A stretch of DNA of 25,725 nucleotides from JBAVQS01 sp049694275 (GTDB lineage Bacteria > Chloroflexota > Anaerolineae > UBA4142 > SHND01): contig JBAVQS010000157.1 in assembly GCA_049694275.1 (NCBI GenBank), positions 1 through 25,725 on the forward strand, given 5' to 3'. The position numbers were made by a program, and so were the translations under genes. Shown here in pieces: positions 7,889-16,551 of this stretch. The notes below the pieces were generated by a model that saw nothing but the letters and a program-made list of their open reading frames with translations, made no database searches and was not told where the DNA came from. Position 1 is the first letter of the stretch, and each line of letters opens with the position of its first letter.

Positions 7889-8905
7889 ATGGCAACGGAT
7901 AAGAATATTCGACCGGAAAATGGAACGCCGATGGAGCGCGTGCTCTTTGAGGTGAAAAAGATTATTGTCGGGCAGGACCATTTGCTCGAACGGATGGCGG
8001 TGGGACTCCTGGCGCGTGGGCATATCCTCGTCGAGGGGGTGCCTGGGCTCGCCAAGACCATGGCAATCAAGACCCTGGCCGAGACGATTGGCGGCGATTT
8101 CAAGCGCATCCAATTCACGCCGGACCTTGTCCCCGCGGACCTGGTCGGCACGCGCATCTATAACCCGCGCACCGGTGAATTTAGCACCGAACTCGGCCCG
8201 GTTAATACCAATCTCCTGCTCGCCGACGAAATCAACCGCGCACCGGCCAAGGTCCAGAGCGCGCTTCTCGAAGTCATGCAGGAGCGTCAGGTCACAATCG
8301 GGCGCGAGACCTTCAAGGTCCCGAACCCTTTTCTAGTGCTCGCCACGCAAAACCCGATTGAGACTGAGGGGACTTATCCGCTCCCGGAAGCGCAGGTGGA
8401 CCGCTTTATGATGAAGGTTCTGGTCGGCTATCCCACCGACCAGGAAGAGTTTGTCATCGTGGAGCGCATGACGACCAGCACACTTCCCGTACAGCGTGTG
8501 CTGACCACCGACGAGTTGATCGATCAGCAAAAGCAGGTGGACCGGGTGTATGTGGACCCGATGGTGATCGAATATGCGGTGCGTCTTGTCACCGCGACGC
8601 GCCGGCCGCGCGACCTGGGACTGAAGGATTTGGAGCACTATATTACCTTTGGCGCGAGCCCGCGCGCCTCAATCAACCTCATCCTGACTGCCAAAGCGCT
8701 GGCATTTGTGCGCGGGCGCAACTATGTTCTGCCACAGGATGTGCTCGACATGGCGCTCGACGTAATCCGTCACCGCCTGGTTCTCTCCTACGAGGCGCTG
8801 TCGGATAATGTGACGCCCGACGCGATTCTCAAAAAGATAATCGACCGCGTGCCGGTCCCGGTTGTGCCGCTGCGGGAGCACTTCAATGTCAACGTCAACG
8901 CCTGA
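7889..8905 (+). CDS. MoxR family AAA+ ATPase
   Basis: A 338-residue MoxR-type AAA+ ATPase. Walker A is GVPGLAKT (50-57), Walker B is LLLADEIN (109-116) and sensor 1 is ATQN (152-155), followed by the typical NPIETEGTYPLPEAQVDRF. MoxR proteins work as chaperones that remodel or mature partner complexes, usually together with VWA-domain proteins, and both DUF58 and VWA genes follow here. The ATG at 7889 is chosen because GAGGA precedes it; a TTG 15 bases upstream has no such site. The 3' end overlaps the DUF58 gene by 20 bases. The partner substrate is unknown. Confidence 0.95.
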   Translation: MATDKNIRPENGTPMERVLFEVKKIIVGQDHLLERMAVGLLARGHILVEGVPGLAKTMAIKTLAETIGGDFKRIQFTPDLVPADLVGTRIYNPRTGEFSTELGPVNTNLLLADEINRAPAKVQSALLEVMQERQVTIGRETFKVPNPFLVLATQNPIETEGTYPLPEAQVDRFMMKVLVGYPTDQEEFVIVERMTTSTLPVQRVLTTDELIDQQKQVDRVYVDPMVIEYAVRLVTATRRPRDLGLKDLEHYITFGASPRASINLILTAKALAFVRGRNYVLPQDVLDMALDVIRHRLVLSYEALSDNVTPDAILKKIIDRVPVPVVPLREHFNVNVNA

Positions 8906-9794
8906 TCAGGCCACCACGCTGCCTGAGCGTATCTTGCAGCGGCTTGACTGGCAGGTAGTCCGCCGGCTCGACGGCTTGCTCCAGGGGGATTATCGCAGCC
9001 TCTTTTACGGCTATGGCCTGGACTTTGCCGATGTGCGGGAATACCAGCCGGGCGACGATATTCGCTATATCGACTGGAACGTCACGGCGCGGATGGCCAC
9101 CCCGTACATCCGCCAGTATGTCGAGGACCGTGAGATCACCGCCTGGTTTCTGCTCGATCTCTCTCCGTCGATCGATTTTGGAACGGCGCAAAGCAGCAAG
9201 CGCAAGGTACTGATTGATTTTGTCGCCACGCTGGCGCGTCTCCTGACACGGCATGGCAATCGCGTTGGCGCGTTGTTATACGATAGCCGCGCCTCGCGCA
9301 CCATTCCCGCGCGTGGGGGGCGTGTGCATGTGCTCAGACTCGTCAACGACCTGTTGAAAGCGACTGCGCCGAGCCGCGTGCCGCTGACCGATCTGAATCC
9401 TCTGCTGCGCACCGCCTTGCGAACGATCCGTCGCCGCTCGCTCATCTTTGTAGTCTCCGATTTCATCAGCACGCCGGGGTGGGAGCGCGAGTTGGGGGTG
9501 CTGAACCAGCGGCATGAGGTGTTGGCGGTGCGGCTGTGGGACCCGCGCGAGATGGAGCTGCCGGATGTGGGACCGATTATCATGGAGGATGCCGAGACCG
9601 GCGAGCAGATGTATGTGGATACGCACGATGGCAAATTCCGCGCCCGCTTTCAACAGATGATGCTCCAGCGCGAGGCAGACCTCAAGGCGCGCATCCATCA
9701 CGCAGGCGTGGACCTGCTCCCGCTCTCAACCGAAGGAGACCTGGTGCGCACGCTTATCCGCTTTGCCGCCGAGCGCGAGTCCCGCCGGCGTTAG
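8886..9794 (+). CDS. DUF58 domain protein
   Basis: A 302-residue DUF58 protein. The family signature is clear: GDYRSLFYGYG (34-44), REYQPGDDIRYIDWNVTAR (51-69), and the VWA-like strand LLDLSPSIDFG (89-99). No membrane helix is present, which fits the short, cytosolic type of DUF58 protein. The ATG at 8886 lies inside the end of moxR (20-base overlap) and has GGGAG seven bases before it; codons further upstream in the same frame are poor starts. The tight overlap indicates translational coupling with moxR. In known genomes the trio MoxR-DUF58-VWA recurs and is thought to act as one chaperone-like module. The exact biochemical role of DUF58 is not established. Confidence 0.93.
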   Translation: MSTSTPDQATTLPERILQRLDWQVVRRLDGLLQGDYRSLFYGYGLDFADVREYQPGDDIRYIDWNVTARMATPYIRQYVEDREITAWFLLDLSPSIDFGTAQSSKRKVLIDFVATLARLLTRHGNRVGALLYDSRASRTIPARGGRVHVLRLVNDLLKATAPSRVPLTDLNPLLRTALRTIRRRSLIFVVSDFISTPGWERELGVLNQRHEVLAVRLWDPREMELPDVGPIIMEDAETGEQMYVDTHDGKFRARFQQMMLQREADLKARIHHAGVDLLPLSTEGDLVRTLIRFAAERESRRR

Positions 9795-9831
9795 CCCTGT
9801 CCCTGTTGGCGAATCCAGGTTTGGAGTAGTT

Positions 9832-10836
9832 ATGGAATTCTTGTGGCTTCCAGCGCTGTTATTGTTGCTGTTGGTGCCGGCGCTCGTCGTGGTCTATATC
9901 CTCTTGCTGCGCCGGCGGAAAAAGTATGCGGTCAAGTATGCAAGCCTCTCGCTTGTGCGCGATGTGGTTGGGCGCGGCCCCGGTATCCGGCGGCACATTC
10001 CGCCTGCGCTCTTGCTCCTCGCGCTCGCCATCTTGATCTTTGCCCTCGCGCGTCCGCAAATGGTCGTTGCATTGCCGAACCAGGAAGGGACGGTCATTCT
10101 AACGATCGACGTTTCGGGGAGCATGGTGGCGGACGACCTGAAACCGTCGCGGATGGAGGCCGCCAAAGAGGCGGCGCGGGCCTTTATCAAAAAACAGCCG
10201 CCGACGGTGCAAATTGGCATCGTCTCCTTCAGCGATAATGCTTTTACGGTTCAGCCGCCCACGACCGATCAAGATGCGCTTATGTCTGCCATCAACCGGC
10301 TCCAACCACAGCGCGGGACGGCCATCGGGCGCGGGATCCAGGTCTCTTTGAATGCGATTTCGGAAGGGCAAGGCGAGGCGCCCGCTGGCATCTCGCGGTT
10401 TGCCACGCCGACGCCCACGCCAACTCCCGTGCCCCAGGGACAGTATGCGCCGGCCGTGATTGTGCTGCTCACCGATGGCGAAAATAACCAACTCCCCGAT
10501 CCGCTCGCGATTGCCCAGTTTGCAGTGGACCGCGGCGTGCGGATTTACACGGTCGGCGTAGGCAGCGCGGAGGGGACGGTCATTCACGTCCAGGGCCGCG
10601 CGATTCGCACTCGTCTGGACGAAGCGACCCTGCAACAGATCGCCGACCTGACCGGCGGGACGTACTATAACGCCTCGAACGAAGCGGAACTGGTCAAGGT
10701 ATATGAGACGCTCGATACGCACTTTGTCATCAAGACGCAAAAGACCGAGGTGACCGCTCTTTTTACCGCGATTGGGATTGTCGTGCTGCTCGTGGCGAGC
10801 GGGCTGTCCTTGTGGTGGTTTAGTAGACTGATCTAA
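9832..10836 (+). CDS. VWA domain membrane protein, BatA-like
   Basis: A 334-residue protein with two N-terminal membrane helices (about 3-25 and 57-75), a von Willebrand factor A domain and a C-terminal helix (about 307-330). The metal-binding MIDAS motif DVSGS is at 93-97, and the later TDGENN carries the distal Asp. A low-complexity Thr-Pro stretch (TPTPTPTPVP) interrupts the VWA domain at about 200-210. The arrangement is that of BatA in the aerotolerance-type operons. The usual following genes (BatB, BatC/TPR, BatD) are absent, since a hairpin terminator follows directly. The ATG at 9832 has GGAG five bases upstream; a longer N-terminus overlapping DUF58 is less likely because it would put a non-membrane stretch before the first helix. 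Confidence 0.93.
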   Translation: MEFLWLPALLLLLLVPALVVVYILLLRRRKKYAVKYASLSLVRDVVGRGPGIRRHIPPALLLLALAILIFALARPQMVVALPNQEGTVILTIDVSGSMVADDLKPSRMEAAKEAARAFIKKQPPTVQIGIVSFSDNAFTVQPPTTDQDALMSAINRLQPQRGTAIGRGIQVSLNAISEGQGEAPAGISRFATPTPTPTPVPQGQYAPAVIVLLTDGENNQLPDPLAIAQFAVDRGVRIYTVGVGSAEGTVIHVQGRAIRTRLDEATLQQIADLTGGTYYNASNEAELVKVYETLDTHFVIKTQKTEVTALFTAIGIVVLLVASGLSLWWFSRLI

Positions 10837-10843
10837 AAGAATC

Positions 10844-10877
10844 AGCCCCGAAGGGTTTCTAAAAACCCTTCGGGGCT
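10844..10877. terminator. hairpin terminator between VWA gene and endonuclease gene
   Basis: A perfect 15-bp stem, AGCCCCGAAGGGTTT (10844-10858) with AAACCCTTCGGGGCT (10863-10877), encloses the loop CTAA. It lies between convergent genes, eight bases after the VWA stop and about 15 before the endonuclease stop, so it probably serves both. T-runs on either side are weak (TTTGT on +, TTCTTTTAG on -). The core CCGAAGGGTT is shared with the hairpin at 20825. Confidence 0.8.
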
Positions 10878-10891
10878 TGGCTTTGTGCTCA

Positions 10892-11692
10892 TCACATCGA
10901 CCGGGATTGGTAGCTTTTTAATTCCTCGGCCGATAAATCCTCCGGGTGGACGAGACGATAATGCCGTTCATTGGCAATGGCTATCGTCTCGTCCGTCTTT
11001 TCCAACTCGAATAACGCGATCAGCCCGCGGTCGATCCATTGCGCGGCAATCGGCTTGCAAATCAGTGGGGGAAACTTTTCCGCGCAGAGCGCAATATCCT
11101 GTTCAATCTGGACAACCCCGATATGTTCGCGCAGTCCCTTGGCTTGAACGGGGAGAACATAGTGCGCGCCCCGCTTGTCCAAACCTACATATAACTCATC
11201 CGTCTCCACCTGCCCCATCTCGGCAACGGTTGTTCGCAGGTGATTTTGGAGTGAGTAACAGGTCAATCCTGTGAAAATATCAATCAAGCGGTTGTAGCGA
11301 ATCTGCGCGAGGAGCGCCTGCTCGTCGCCCTGTGCATATTGGCTGATGATGCCGGGAGTTCCATCTGGGATCTTGGTCTCTACCAGGTTAGGAGCAGGGC
11401 TAATATGCACGGCGGGTGCGAGCACAAACCTATATTGCCCGCGTCCTGCCGGGCGAATAATCCACATCTTGTCGGGCGGCGCTTTGGCCGTAATCGATTC
11501 GGGGAGTGTGCCGCGATAGCGAAATGTGTAGAGGACATCGCCCAGGTTCTTGGGGAGCTTGAGCTTGAGCCGTTCTGCTGCCTCTACAAGTTCTGACCGC
11601 TCAAATTCGACAGTGGTTGCGCCCTTTTTATAGTGCTTGAAGAAGATCTCCTCAACCAGTTGGGTATAGCGATTCTTTTGGGGCTCGTCCAT
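10892..11692 (-). CDS. putative type II restriction endonuclease, PD-(D/E)XK-like with QxK
   Basis: A 266-residue protein that I recognise as the type often encoded next to DNA methyltransferases. The central conserved part reads TDELYVGLDKRG, then VLPVQAKG, then VQIEQDIALC and KFPPLICKPIAAQ. The order Asp172 ... Gln183-x-Lys185 fits a PD-(D/E)XK nuclease core with Gln in place of the usual Glu, with D165/E166 as further candidate acidic residues. The N-terminal half (1-110) would be the recognition or regulatory part. The ATG at 11692 is preferred because AGAGGA lies just before it, eight bases after the methyltransferase stop; a longer form overlapping the methyltransferase is possible. The function rests on motif shape and context, not on an exact family match. 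The recognition sequence is unknown. Confidence 0.7.
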   Translation of the reverse strand: MDEPQKNRYTQLVEEIFFKHYKKGATTVEFERSELVEAAERLKLKLPKNLGDVLYTFRYRGTLPESITAKAPPDKMWIIRPAGRGQYRFVLAPAVHISPAPNLVETKIPDGTPGIISQYAQGDEQALLAQIRYNRLIDIFTGLTCYSLQNHLRTTVAEMGQVETDELYVGLDKRGAHYVLPVQAKGLREHIGVVQIEQDIALCAEKFPPLICKPIAAQWIDRGLIALFELEKTDETIAIANERHYRLVHPEDLSAEELKSYQSRSM

Positions 11693-11700
11693 GTTATCCT

Positions 11701-13050
11701 CTATGGTTTTGCTCCAGGCCATCGTAATACGACGACTTCTTCCCGCAGTTGCTCTTTGGTCGCCGTCGAAAAACGAGTGCGGAAAAGGTCGATTCGCACG
11801 AGTTCGTAGCCGATTGCCTGTGCAATGCTGGCGAGCAGCTCTCCCGTCCGGATCATGACTCGAAAATAAGAGGCCTGATCTCCTACCACGTAGGCCAGAT
11901 GCGCGCCGGGGCGCAAGACGTGCGTTAGCTCGGTAAAATGCCGCGCCATACCACCAAAGTACAGGCGCGTGACTCGAGCGTACAACTTTTCAAACCCGGA
12001 TGTCTTGTCCAGTTCAATGCGGCGCTGATCAATCGCGGTGGCAATCCTTTCAATCTCGGGATACTGTCGAATCCAGATATCGTCGTCGTCGTTCTTGAAT
12101 ACGGCGCGCGTGTTGGAGCGAACCAAGTGTTGTTTGAGGGCCCGCAGGTCGGTCCGATTCTTGATCAGGCCGGTAATGACCGATTCAAGCCGGGTGGTCC
12201 GCGTATAATCCTTTTCGTTTGGATACGGGGGCGAGGTGATGACGGCATCAATGGAATTGGGCTCAAGTAGGTCGGCCGCCTGGCGAGCATCGGCCAGTAG
12301 GACGTGGGAGGATGGATAGGTTTCGCCCGCGACCTGACGCAAATCTCCAGCCATCTTGTCCACCTCGGCGAGCCATAGCGCAAGCACAGGTGCATCTGCC
12401 CGCTGCTTGCCGACGCCGACTTCGGGCCCAAACCGAAGGTTGCTAATGGAAAACACCAGAGCATTTGCCAGCGCCAATAGCGCGTGCTTGTAGTAACGCT
12501 CGTCTCGGTGCCCATTCAGGAAATCGAGTAGAACCAGAACCTTGTGGAGCGGCAGCGGGCTGATCGAGTTGGTGATAAGCAGCTTTTGTGCTTCGGGGTC
12601 TAGCGTCCGCAAGGAGAGCTTTGATCCCGCTCCAAAAAATGGCGCGGCATCGTCTATCCCCTGAGCAAGGAGAGCTAGATGCGCCTGGCGCGCGATCTCG
12701 CGGGCGCGCTGTGCCAACACCTCCGGATCCACTTGCCAATCCAGCTTGACCGTGCTGGCAAATTGTGGAAAGGGGTTGGCTTCCAAGCCAACCCCGGCTA
12801 TTCTCTGTCGTTTTGCTTCAACCAGCGTCGTCCCCGTTCCACAAAATGGGTCGAGAACAGTCTGCCCTGGTCCGAGCCCAAATTCTGCGAGATAGGAGCG
12901 GACCAGGTGGGGGGGATAGGAGAGCACGAACCGGTACCAATCATGGAACGCCCGGTCCTGCGAATCCAGTTTGTTCGCTTGACTATTACTTGGATTGCTG
13001 GGCTGCTTGTCAACGGTCGGAAGCGCGAGTTGTGATGAATTCAATCTCAT
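11701..13050 (-). CDS. DNA amino-methyltransferase (N4-cytosine or N6-adenine), modification part of R-M system
   Basis: A 449-residue SAM-dependent DNA methyltransferase. Motif I is VLDPFCGTGTT (65-75), with Glu90 after it as the likely ribose ligand. The catalytic motif IV is TSPPYPNEKDYTR (272-284), and a late YVVGDQASYF segment is present. TSPPY is most often seen in N4-cytosine enzymes, but N6-adenine is not excluded. Motif I comes before motif IV with about 200 residues between, unlike the usual beta-class order, so the target recognition region may lie between them. The endonuclease gene follows eight bases downstream, which makes a two-gene restriction-modification operon. No Shine-Dalgarno site precedes the ATG, and a TATAAT box lies only 10 bases upstream, so the mRNA is probably nearly leaderless. 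No controller gene is present. Confidence 0.88.
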   Translation of the reverse strand: MRLNSSQLALPTVDKQPSNPSNSQANKLDSQDRAFHDWYRFVLSYPPHLVRSYLAEFGLGPGQTVLDPFCGTGTTLVEAKRQRIAGVGLEANPFPQFASTVKLDWQVDPEVLAQRAREIARQAHLALLAQGIDDAAPFFGAGSKLSLRTLDPEAQKLLITNSISPLPLHKVLVLLDFLNGHRDERYYKHALLALANALVFSISNLRFGPEVGVGKQRADAPVLALWLAEVDKMAGDLRQVAGETYPSSHVLLADARQAADLLEPNSIDAVITSPPYPNEKDYTRTTRLESVITGLIKNRTDLRALKQHLVRSNTRAVFKNDDDDIWIRQYPEIERIATAIDQRRIELDKTSGFEKLYARVTRLYFGGMARHFTELTHVLRPGAHLAYVVGDQASYFRVMIRTGELLASIAQAIGYELVRIDLFRTRFSTATKEQLREEVVVLRWPGAKP

Positions 13051-13060
13051 GACAAAAGAG

Positions 13061-13066
13061 ATTATA
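13061..13066 (-). promoter_or_regulatory. -10 box directly before the methyltransferase start (near-leaderless)
   Basis: A perfect TATAAT on the minus strand ends 10 bases before the ATG at 13050. Transcription would begin around 13054, leaving only about four leader bases. The -35 region at 17 bases (CTTTGG) is a poor match. No ribosome site fits between, which agrees with a leaderless or near-leaderless mRNA. Confidence 0.55.
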
Positions 13067-13092
13067 CCCCAGATTATTCAAACCCAAAGGCC

Positions 13093-13124
13093 GGAGCTAC
13101 CGCCTTCTTTACGACGGTGGCTCC
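13093..13124. terminator. inverted repeat between DUF1003 and methyltransferase genes
   Basis: GGAGCTACCG (13093-13102) pairs with CGGTGGCTCC (13115-13124) over 10 bp with one G-U pair and a 12-base loop. On the minus strand it follows the DUF1003 stop by about 40 bases and is followed by GGCCTTTGGGTTTG, a poor T-run. It could be a weak terminator for DUF1003 or an operator-like element just upstream of the methyltransferase promoter. Confidence 0.4.
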
Positions 13125-13161
13125 TATCGGTTTTGTCATAACGGCCTGTTGCTGTGGCAGG

Positions 13162-13674
13162 TTAGCCGGCTGAACTGGAGCCCACGCCGCCGTGCGGCTC
13201 TGCCGGGGGGTGTTGGCCGAGATCGTTGATGAGCTTTTCGTCTTCTTTCTTTAATCGCATCAAGACTTCGAGGATATACCCCTCGCTCTCTTCAATGCGT
13301 TGCAGCATAACCTTGATCTCTTCTTCCGCCTTGACGTTGATCTCATAATCGAGCTGCGCGGCGAGCCGGTCCTTTTCATTCTGCCGGTTCTGGCTCATCA
13401 TGATGATGGGGCCGGCAAATGCGGCCTGAAAGCTCAGGACAAGGTTTAACAAGATAAAGGGATAGGGATCCCAGTGCTCGATCCACGCCGCCACGTTGAG
13501 GATCATCCAAAAAACGAGGATGACGCTCTGTATGATAATGAATCTCCAACTGCCGATGACCCTTGCAAAAACATCGGCCGTCTGCATCCCCAGGGTAAGC
13601 CGTTCTTTTTCGAGGTCATTTGCATTCCGCACCGGTGCATGGTCGTGCTCATAATGTGGGACGATCTGGCTCAT
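13162..13674 (-). CDS. DUF1003 membrane protein
   Basis: A 170-residue protein of the DUF1003 family. A short cytosolic N-terminus (with HxxDH-type residues) leads to two membrane helices (about 44-66 and 71-92), with the conserved SWRFIIIQS and NLVLSFQAAFAGPIIMMSQNRQ between and after. The rest is a charged, probably coiled-coil region rich in Glu/Lys (residues 96-150), ending in a Pro/Gly/Ser tail. The family's function is not known. A GGAG site lies about 10 bases before the ATG, slightly far. It sits between the restriction-modification pair and PEP carboxylase on the same strand, with over 100 bases on each side, so it is probably its own transcription unit. Confidence 0.9.
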   Translation of the reverse strand: MSQIVPHYEHDHAPVRNANDLEKERLTLGMQTADVFARVIGSWRFIIIQSVILVFWMILNVAAWIEHWDPYPFILLNLVLSFQAAFAGPIIMMSQNRQNEKDRLAAQLDYEINVKAEEEIKVMLQRIEESEGYILEVLMRLKKEDEKLINDLGQHPPAEPHGGVGSSSAG

Positions 13675-13790
13675 ATGTTTTTTTCTCTCCTTCAGTCCTG
13701 TCTGTATGCTTGTCTCTCTTGCTCAACGCGCAGTAGATGTGGGCGACGAGTTCACGCGATGCGAACCGTGTGATTGTGTCATTCTCTGTT

Positions 13791-16502
13791 TTACCCCGTA
13801 TTCCGTAACCCCGCCGCAATGCCATTGATCGTTACATTGATTACCTCGCGGATAGCGTCTGCTTGCGCCCCTTCCATATCAGAAAGGGCGCGGAGGCGGC
13901 GGAGCATCTCGACCTGGATATAGTTTAATGGATCGACATACGGGTTGCGCAGGTGGATCGAGCGCTGGATGACCGGCTCGGCGTCCATCAGTTCCTTGTG
14001 CCCGGTAATCTGGAGCAGGGATTCGCGCGTCAGCTCATATTCCGCGCAGATGCGCCCGAAAATACGGTTGGCCAGCTCGCGCTCCGGGACGAGGGTCGTA
14101 TACAGCGCGGCGATTCCCATGTCGGCCTTGAGCAGCGACATTTCGGCGTTTTCGAGGAGCGTGCGGAAAAACGGAAGCTCGGCGTACATTGCCTGTAGAA
14201 GGGAATTGGGCTGGCTTTGGAGGGCCGTACCCAACCCATACCAGCCGGGGAGGTTGAACCGCGATTGCATCCAGGAAAAGACCCAGGGGATGGCCCGAAT
14301 GCGCGTAATGTCAAGATTGCTTCCGCTGCGCAGAGTGGGACGCGAGCCAATGGCAAGATGGCTGATCTCGTCGATCGGGGTGGCTGCGCGCCAAAAATCG
14401 ATAAAGCCGGGGGTCTCGTACACCAGATTGCGATAGGCATCGCGTCCCACCTGGGACATGGCGTGCATCGCGTCGCGCCACTCGGGACGCATTGGATCGG
14501 AGGTGGAGGCGCCGGCGGTTGAGGCGAGCAAGACGGCGCTGACAATCTGTTCCAGATGGCGATGCGCCAGGTCGCGGTCGGCATAGCGCGAGGCGATCAC
14601 CTCGCCCTGCTCGGTCAGGCGCAGGCGACCGTTGATTGTGCCGGGGGGTTGGGCGCGAATCGCCCGGTTCGCCGGTCCACCTCCGCGGGCTACGGTCCCC
14701 CCGCGCCCATGAAAGAGGGTCAGCCTGATCTGATGCTCGACGCAGACGCGCACCACTTCTTGCTGCGCCTGGTAGAGCGCCCAGTTTGCGGCGAGGTATC
14801 CTCCGTCCTTGTTGCTGTCTGAATATCCGATCATGACCATCTGGTTGCCGCCGCAGGTTGCCAGATGGACGCGATAGAGATCGAGGTCGAACAGATCCGT
14901 CAAGATACGCGGCGCAGCCTGGAGATCGTCTACCGTTTCAAAGAGTGGGACGATTGAGAGCCCATCGGCGCAACCGGCCCAGCGCGCGAGGAGGAGCACG
15001 GTCAACACATCGGCCGGACCTCGGGTCATCGAGATGATAAAAGGGCCGAGCAGGTCGCGCCCATAAACCTGCTGTGCGCGAGCAATCAGGCGAAAGAGCG
15101 CCCATGTCTCGGCCGTCTCCGGCGTAATGCCGGGATTGCGGGCGAGGGCGGGGAGCTGTTCGTGAGCAAGGAGACGTAGCAGCACTTCAGTGCGCTGCGC
15201 GTCACTCTGCTCTTCAAACCGCAGTTCGAGCCTGAGCGCGCGGAGAATCTCGCCGAGCGCGGCCGCCAGGCGAGTGGATTCTTGCCGCAGGTCGAGGCGC
15301 GCTGCATGCAGGCCAAAAATGTCGAGCTGCTCGCGGAAGATTTGGACCGGCCCTTGGGCCAGGCGCGGCGGGATCGCGCGGGCGATGAGCGCCATAACAT
15401 GAACCAGTTCCGGCAGATGAATCCGCGCGGCATACGGCGCATCTTCCAACAGGTGTGTGGTCATGTCCTCGCGCGACGCCTGTTCGAGCTCGGATGCCAA
15501 CAGCGAGACGGCAAGTCGGTACGGTTCGCTGGCATAGCGCTCGCCGAGGTAGGCGACGTGTCCCGTGGCCGGCATGCGCGATTGAATCCAGGCGGATAGC
15601 TCGGGGGGCGGGGGAACGCGCTGGCCGCTAAGCGTGAGGCGGCGGCCGAGTTCCTGAAGCACGCGGCGGTGGCGTTCCACCGCCAGCCCGCGATGAAGCC
15701 GGAGGGTTTCTGCGGTGACCGACGCCGTTACATTGGGATTGCCGTCGCGGTCGCCCCCGATCCACGAGCCGAGCGCGAGCCAATGGCGCGGCGGTTCGAC
15801 CGTCGGATAATCACGTTGGAGCGCTGCGGAGAGGTCGGCATAGATTCTCGGTAGCGCTTCCCAAAAGATGTCGTCGACGAAATAAAGGCCGGTGCGGACT
15901 TCGTCGGTGACGGCGGGGCGGGCGGTTCGCGCACGGCGCGTGAGCCATAGCGCAGTCATCTCTGCCGCGAGCGCCTGGTCGTATGCCGCGCGCTCACGGG
16001 GGAGCGGGTCCGAATTGTAGAGGATGTGAACGATCTCGGCGATACGCCTGAGCTTGGATAGAATCGAGCGCCGTTTGGCCTCGGTCGGATGGGCGGTGAG
16101 GACGAGCTCGATCTGCAAATGTTCGAGCAGCGCTGCGAGTTGCTCCGGTGAGACACCACGGTCGTGGAGTGTCTTGATCGCGTCGCCGATCGATTCGGCG
16201 ATGGGTGCGGGGTCTTGCTCCCGCTCGCGGTCACGCAGGTTGCGCACACGCTGCGCCTCCTCCGCGACATTGATGAGATCGAAATAGAGAGTAAAAGCTG
16301 AGGCGATGCCGTGGGCGGCATCAGGCATCAGGCCGGCGACCTGCGCGGCCAATTGCTCTGCCGCCTGAGCGTCGCCCGCGCGCCGCGCCTTGGCAAGCGA
16401 GCGAATCTGCTCTTCGGTTTGAAAGAGCGCCGGCGATTCCTGTTCGCCAATAACCTGGCCGAGCAGGTCGCCCAGTAAGTGAATGGTTGCGGAAAGGTCC
16501 AT
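13791..16502 (-). CDS. ppc: phosphoenolpyruvate carboxylase
   Basis: A 903-residue PEP carboxylase, which fixes bicarbonate onto PEP to give oxaloacetate. The catalytic His138 is in LTAHPTEAKRRS. GGDRDGNPNVT is at 249-259, GYSDSNKDGG at 559-568 and the mobile-loop segment FHGRGGTVARGGGP at 597-610. The protein ends in the family's typical NGIAAGLRNTG. Length and all motifs agree with an active enzyme of the bacterial type. The start ATG at 16502 has only a distant GGGAG, so initiation strength is uncertain, but no better start is seen. A promoter with TACAAT lies about 50 bases upstream, after the subtilase terminator. It probably supplies C4 acids, with malic enzyme working in the opposite direction. 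Confidence 0.97.
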   Translation of the reverse strand: MDLSATIHLLGDLLGQVIGEQESPALFQTEEQIRSLAKARRAGDAQAAEQLAAQVAGLMPDAAHGIASAFTLYFDLINVAEEAQRVRNLRDREREQDPAPIAESIGDAIKTLHDRGVSPEQLAALLEHLQIELVLTAHPTEAKRRSILSKLRRIAEIVHILYNSDPLPRERAAYDQALAAEMTALWLTRRARTARPAVTDEVRTGLYFVDDIFWEALPRIYADLSAALQRDYPTVEPPRHWLALGSWIGGDRDGNPNVTASVTAETLRLHRGLAVERHRRVLQELGRRLTLSGQRVPPPPELSAWIQSRMPATGHVAYLGERYASEPYRLAVSLLASELEQASREDMTTHLLEDAPYAARIHLPELVHVMALIARAIPPRLAQGPVQIFREQLDIFGLHAARLDLRQESTRLAAALGEILRALRLELRFEEQSDAQRTEVLLRLLAHEQLPALARNPGITPETAETWALFRLIARAQQVYGRDLLGPFIISMTRGPADVLTVLLLARWAGCADGLSIVPLFETVDDLQAAPRILTDLFDLDLYRVHLATCGGNQMVMIGYSDSNKDGGYLAANWALYQAQQEVVRVCVEHQIRLTLFHGRGGTVARGGGPANRAIRAQPPGTINGRLRLTEQGEVIASRYADRDLAHRHLEQIVSAVLLASTAGASTSDPMRPEWRDAMHAMSQVGRDAYRNLVYETPGFIDFWRAATPIDEISHLAIGSRPTLRSGSNLDITRIRAIPWVFSWMQSRFNLPGWYGLGTALQSQPNSLLQAMYAELPFFRTLLENAEMSLLKADMGIAALYTTLVPERELANRIFGRICAEYELTRESLLQITGHKELMDAEPVIQRSIHLRNPYVDPLNYIQVEMLRRLRALSDMEGAQADAIREVINVTINGIAAGLRNTG

Positions 16503-16551
16503 TGTGAGTCTGCGTATCTCCCAATGCAGTTAAGGAAAATAAAGTGTTGCA

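Noticed and set aside
10099..10740. 213-codon minus ORF inside the VWA gene
   Set aside because: Antisense shadow of a gene with a clear MIDAS motif and helices.
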